Of a DNA stretch of 64,000 nt, positions 61,626-64,000 are shown in pieces; the stretch's first letter is position 1, and every line of letters starts with the position of its first letter. The notes under the pieces were generated by a model that worked only from the letters and a program-made list of their open reading frames with translations, was not told the DNA's origin and did no database searches. A program made the translations under genes and the position numbers. The DNA comes from JANXLS01 sp038227045. Its GTDB lineage: Bacteria; Planctomycetota; SZUA-567; H5-PLA8. The stretch is taken from positions 14,920 through 78,919 of the forward strand of contig JBBRQD010000014.1 in NCBI GenBank assembly GCA_038227045.1. The letters run 5' to 3'.

Positions 61626-62495
61626 ATGATCGACACGTGCTGCAATTCCCTTTCGACTTTCGTTCAAACCACCGCTCACGCGCTGCATCATGAAGCGGCG
61701 TCATCGCGTTATTTTTGGCTGCGCATGCATTGCCCGGAGATCGCCCGACGCGCCAAGCCCGGCCAGTTTGTGATGCTGGCCTGCGCGGAAGATGTTGCGG
61801 GCTACTCCGAACCGTTGCTGCCCAGGCCGCTGGCGATTTTGGATGCGAAAGGCGATGAGATCGAATTGCTGTACTTCGTCTCGGGACGCGGTACGCAGAG
61901 TTTGAAGCGCGTTGTCGAATCCAGCCTCGCTTCGGGCGCGAATCGCGGCGCGAAACTGCGCGTCATCGGCCCGCTGGGCCGCGGTTTTGAGCCGCTTCCC
62001 AACGTCGATGCGCACGTCGCTCTTGGCGGCGGCAGCGGTGTCGCCCCGCTCGTTTATTTCTTTCGAAAATTCGCCGAGAAATCAACGAAAGAGTGGCATT
62101 TGGTTCTCGCCGCCCGCAGCGCCGAACAACTGGTGCGTCCGGAGATCGTCGCGACCCCCGGTAAAACGCACCGCGCTACCGATGACGGATCCGCCGGATT
62201 CAAAGGCACGGCTGTCGGAGCGCTTGAATCTTTGCTGGAGAACGAATTGAAAGGCCGCCGCGTTGGAATTTACGCCGCTGGCCCCGAACCGATGATGATT
62301 GCCGCGGCCCAAGCCGCGCGCCGCCTGAATCTTCCTGCGTGCGTCTCGCTGGAAGCCCGCATGGCTTGCGGCGTGGGCGTCTGCCGCGCCTGCGTGGTGG
62401 ACGGTGTCTCGCCGCACGGAAAAACCGGGCTGCTGAGACGAACCGTTTGCCAGGACGGTCCGGTCTTCAACATTGATGAATTGGCGGGCTGGTGA
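61626..62495 (+). CDS. pyrK: Dihydroorotate dehydrogenase electron-transfer-subunit-like protein
   Basis: A protein of 289 residues of the ferredoxin-reductase superfamily. FAD-binding EPLLPRPLAILDAKG, nucleotide-binding VALGGGSGVAPLVYF, and a C-terminal [2Fe-2S] motif MACGVGVCRACVVDG with a final Cys in TVCQDGPVF. It would pass electrons from the PyrD subunit to NAD+. pyrD is not in view, so a different flavoprotein partner is possible. Start ATG 61626 (MIDTCCNSL) is taken because the upstream open stretch overlaps repeat DNA and has no ribosome-binding site. A convergent gene begins 6 bases after its stop. Confidence 0.85.
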   Translation: MIDTCCNSLSTFVQTTAHALHHEAASSRYFWLRMHCPEIARRAKPGQFVMLACAEDVAGYSEPLLPRPLAILDAKGDEIELLYFVSGRGTQSLKRVVESSLASGANRGAKLRVIGPLGRGFEPLPNVDAHVALGGGSGVAPLVYFFRKFAEKSTKEWHLVLAARSAEQLVRPEIVATPGKTHRATDDGSAGFKGTAVGALESLLENELKGRRVGIYAAGPEPMMIAAAQAARRLNLPACVSLEARMACGVGVCRACVVDGVSPHGKTGLLRRTVCQDGPVFNIDELAGW

Positions 62496-62501
62496 ACAGC
62501 C

Positions 62502-63833
62502 TCAATACTTTGGCTTCGCCTTCACTCTTGTCCCGTCGGGGTTTAAATCTGGCGGTTCGATTCTGACACGCGGCGCTTCGTTGTACGGTTTCTCCGGTGT
62601 CATTGCATGCGAGCCGCCCTTGTGCGCGAAGATGAAGTACAAGGCGATCAGCACCAGCACGATCGTCGCCACGAATCCGAAGATCTTCCAGAAGCTGTAC
62701 GGCCGCGTGCCGTTCGCCGCGCCGGTCTGCCCGTTTACTTCGAAGCTGTACGTCTGATCCGCGTAGCGATACGAGTTGATCCAAATCGGCAGCAGAATGT
62801 GTTTATACATGATGCCGTTGTACGCGGTCGTGATCTGTTTGACGCGCTGTTCGTCCCCGCCGATCTGCGTGCAGACGGAACCGTAGATGCTGTCGTCAAT
62901 GACTTTTTTCGCGCGCTGCCATCCGTCCTCAAGCGATAGCGCATAGCGTTCCGCGCCGAAACCGCTGAGGTATTCCGGCTCATAGGGCTTGAGCACCTTC
63001 AGATCGTAATCCTTGCTTTTGTCTTCGGTCTTTCCCGCCGCGACCAGCACGTCGTCGAAAAAATCCTGGTAGACGCCCGAGCAGAACGACCAGCGCGTGT
63101 GGCGCACCTGCCGCGTCTTGGTCACCTGCTGTCCGTTCTCGACTTCCGTATACGTCTCCGTCACATAGTAATAATCGCCACGCTCGCCGGCCCAGTCGCT
63201 GACAGTGTGCGAATCGTAGGTCCAGAACGGCTTGTAAATCCCCTGAAATTCCTTCAGATGCGAATCGCTCTTCAGCAGTCCCGGCGCAAACCAGAGCGAC
63301 GAGAGCCATTCCGTAAATTTGCCCTCCGCCTGTTTGCGCGTGATGGCGAAAGGCATCACTGCTTCGGGCGTAATCACTTCCTTCCCCGGCGCTTTGTCGT
63401 CGTCGGTGATCATCGGCGAACCGCAGTACGGACATTTCGTCGAGCGCACACTGGCATCGAGCTGCAATTGCGCGGAACAGTTCGGGCACTTGGCGTCGCG
63501 CCGCTCGGCCGGCGGAGCGCCGTAGCCCGTGGATTTGGGTTTGGCCAGATAATCGTTGAAACTGTATTCTTTGATCTCCTGCGCTGTTTGCGGAATTTTC
63601 TCAAGGTGTCCGCAATTCGGACAGACCAGCGAATCCTGTCCCGGCGCAAAAACCAAATCCGAACCGCAGCCTTTGCACGGGTACTTGCGGTCCTTCACTG
63701 CGCTTGGAGCGGGTTTAGGCGCTTCGCCGGCGGCCGCGGCATCGGCCGGACGAATGCCCGCGATCGTGCTTGGAGGAGCGATCGGAGCCGCGCCGGGGGC
63801 GTCTGTTGGTTTTCCGAATTTGACTTCAGCCAT
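62502..63833 (-). CDS. Double zinc-ribbon membrane protein
   Basis: A protein of 443 residues. Residues of about 50-75 (CKGCGSDLVFAPGQDSLVCPNCG) and about 115-140 (CPNCSAQLQLDASVRSTKCPYCG) form two zinc ribbons. A long middle domain with a Tyr/Trp-rich core (IYKPFWTYDSHTVSDWAGERGDYYYVTETYTE) follows, and one C-terminal membrane helix is FGFVATIVLVLIALYFIFAHK. This architecture is usually annotated as a zinc-ribbon or PriA-like domain protein of unknown role, often near SPFH or TM2 proteins (a TM2 protein is at 14031). It probably binds nucleic acid or protein at the membrane. Start ATG 63833 has no good Shine-Dalgarno. Confidence 0.85.
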   Translation of the reverse strand: MAEVKFGKPTDAPGAAPIAPPSTIAGIRPADAAAAGEAPKPAPSAVKDRKYPCKGCGSDLVFAPGQDSLVCPNCGHLEKIPQTAQEIKEYSFNDYLAKPKSTGYGAPPAERRDAKCPNCSAQLQLDASVRSTKCPYCGSPMITDDDKAPGKEVITPEAVMPFAITRKQAEGKFTEWLSSLWFAPGLLKSDSHLKEFQGIYKPFWTYDSHTVSDWAGERGDYYYVTETYTEVENGQQVTKTRQVRHTRWSFCSGVYQDFFDDVLVAAGKTEDKSKDYDLKVLKPYEPEYLSGFGAERYALSLEDGWQRAKKVIDDSIYGSVCTQIGGDEQRVKQITTAYNGIMYKHILLPIWINSYRYADQTYSFEVNGQTGAANGTRPYSFWKIFGFVATIVLVLIALYFIFAHKGGSHAMTPEKPYNEAPRVRIEPPDLNPDGTRVKAKPKY

Positions 63834-63849
63834 GGTTGAATAATTGGGG

Positions 63850-64000
63850 TTAAGGGTTAAGAGAGTGTTTCAAAACCGAACGCGGCGTAAAACGGCGCTT
63901 TTTGTCCGGCTCTTCGTTGCGAACTTCAAGCGTTATCTCCTCTGGATAGCGCATGAAGTTCGCGCCTCGATCCGAACAAAAATCGCTCGTTTTCCGCTCG
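63850..64000 (-). CDS. Partial gene entering from the right edge
   Basis: An open frame reads 49 residues from the right edge to TAA (63850-63852). It ends EVRNEEPDKKRRFTPRSVLKHSLNP. An internal ATG near 63955 (MRYPEEITLEV) could be a start if the gene is short. A 20-bp repeat shared with 47394-47413 covers the codons for VLKHSL and part of the stop region. Function is unknown and coding status is uncertain. Confidence 0.35.
   Translation of the reverse strand, partial: ERKTSDFCSDRGANFMRYPEEITLEVRNEEPDKKRRFTPRSVLKHSLNP
63853..63872. repeat. 20-bp repeat copy 2 (inverted)
   Basis: Reads TTAAGAGAGTGTTTCAAAAC on the + strand, the exact reverse complement of 47394-47413. It lies 20 bases upstream of the zinc-ribbon gene's start. 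Confidence 0.65.

Overview
The window looks like a chromosomal segment of a Gram-negative, free-living heterotroph of the PVC group, most probably a planctomycete or close relative. It has high G+C, and genes pack on both strands with short gaps. The best lineage markers are the cytochrome/PSD1 protein (28708-31986) with its DUF1501 partner (27229-28662), and the PQQ-dehydrogenase/cytochrome fusion (6636-9755) ending in a Pirellula/Verrucomicrobium-type heme domain. A DUF1501 protein and a TIM-barrel protein carry Tat signals, and several other proteins have Sec signals. There are no rRNA or tRNA genes, CRISPR arrays, transposases or prophage genes that I can see. The class cannot be fixed from this sequence.

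Layout. 0-6.6 kb: a replication-initiator-like protein with a C-terminal XRE helix-turn-helix, a membrane-anchored repeat protein, an LPS-kinase-like protein paired with a GT4 glycosyltransferase, and mtnA. 6.6-14.4 kb: the PQQ-type dehydrogenase with three heme motifs, two secreted proteins (VOC, SGNH-like), a class V aminotransferase, fmt and a zinc-ribbon/TM2 protein. 14.5-17.2 kb: galT and glgA, linking galactose to glycogen. 17.3-26.2 kb: a colinear run of solute-binding protein, double-domain ABC permease, NHL propeller, large VWA/GATase-like membrane protein, Uma2 nuclease-like protein and MoxR ATPase. 26.2-32 kb: a PSD1-DUF1501-propeller operon facing it. 32-38.8 kb: yidC, yidD, an S46 dipeptidyl-peptidase, a glycosidase-like protein and a small membrane protein. 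38.9-43.4 kb: an FAD oxidoreductase and a fused proline catabolic enzyme (PutA-like). 43.4-54 kb: a Gfo/Idh/MocA oxidoreductase, an aminopeptidase P, two translationally coupled membrane proteins, an ArnT/PMT-type glycosyltransferase, a SPOR lipoprotein and queE. 54-64 kb: a soluble histidine kinase, an M24 peptidase with accB-accC, a secreted trypsin-like protease, a Tat-exported TIM-barrel protein, a PyrK-like subunit and a zinc-ribbon membrane protein.

The most distinctive feature beyond the genes is the intergenic DNA. Many gaps hold short structured repeats of at least six unrelated sequence classes: paired inverted hairpins, perfect palindromes, and 8- or 9-bp tandem units. Several begin exactly at a gene's stop codon or supply it (glgA, the NHL gene, the 47.4 kb gene). 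One supplies the ribosome-binding region of the ABC permease gene. I found no single clear-cut new defence or metabolic system. The best candidates for new biology are these repeats, the ABC-permease/NHL/VWA/MoxR cluster that lacks an ATPase and a DUF58 protein, and the RepA-like/XRE protein.
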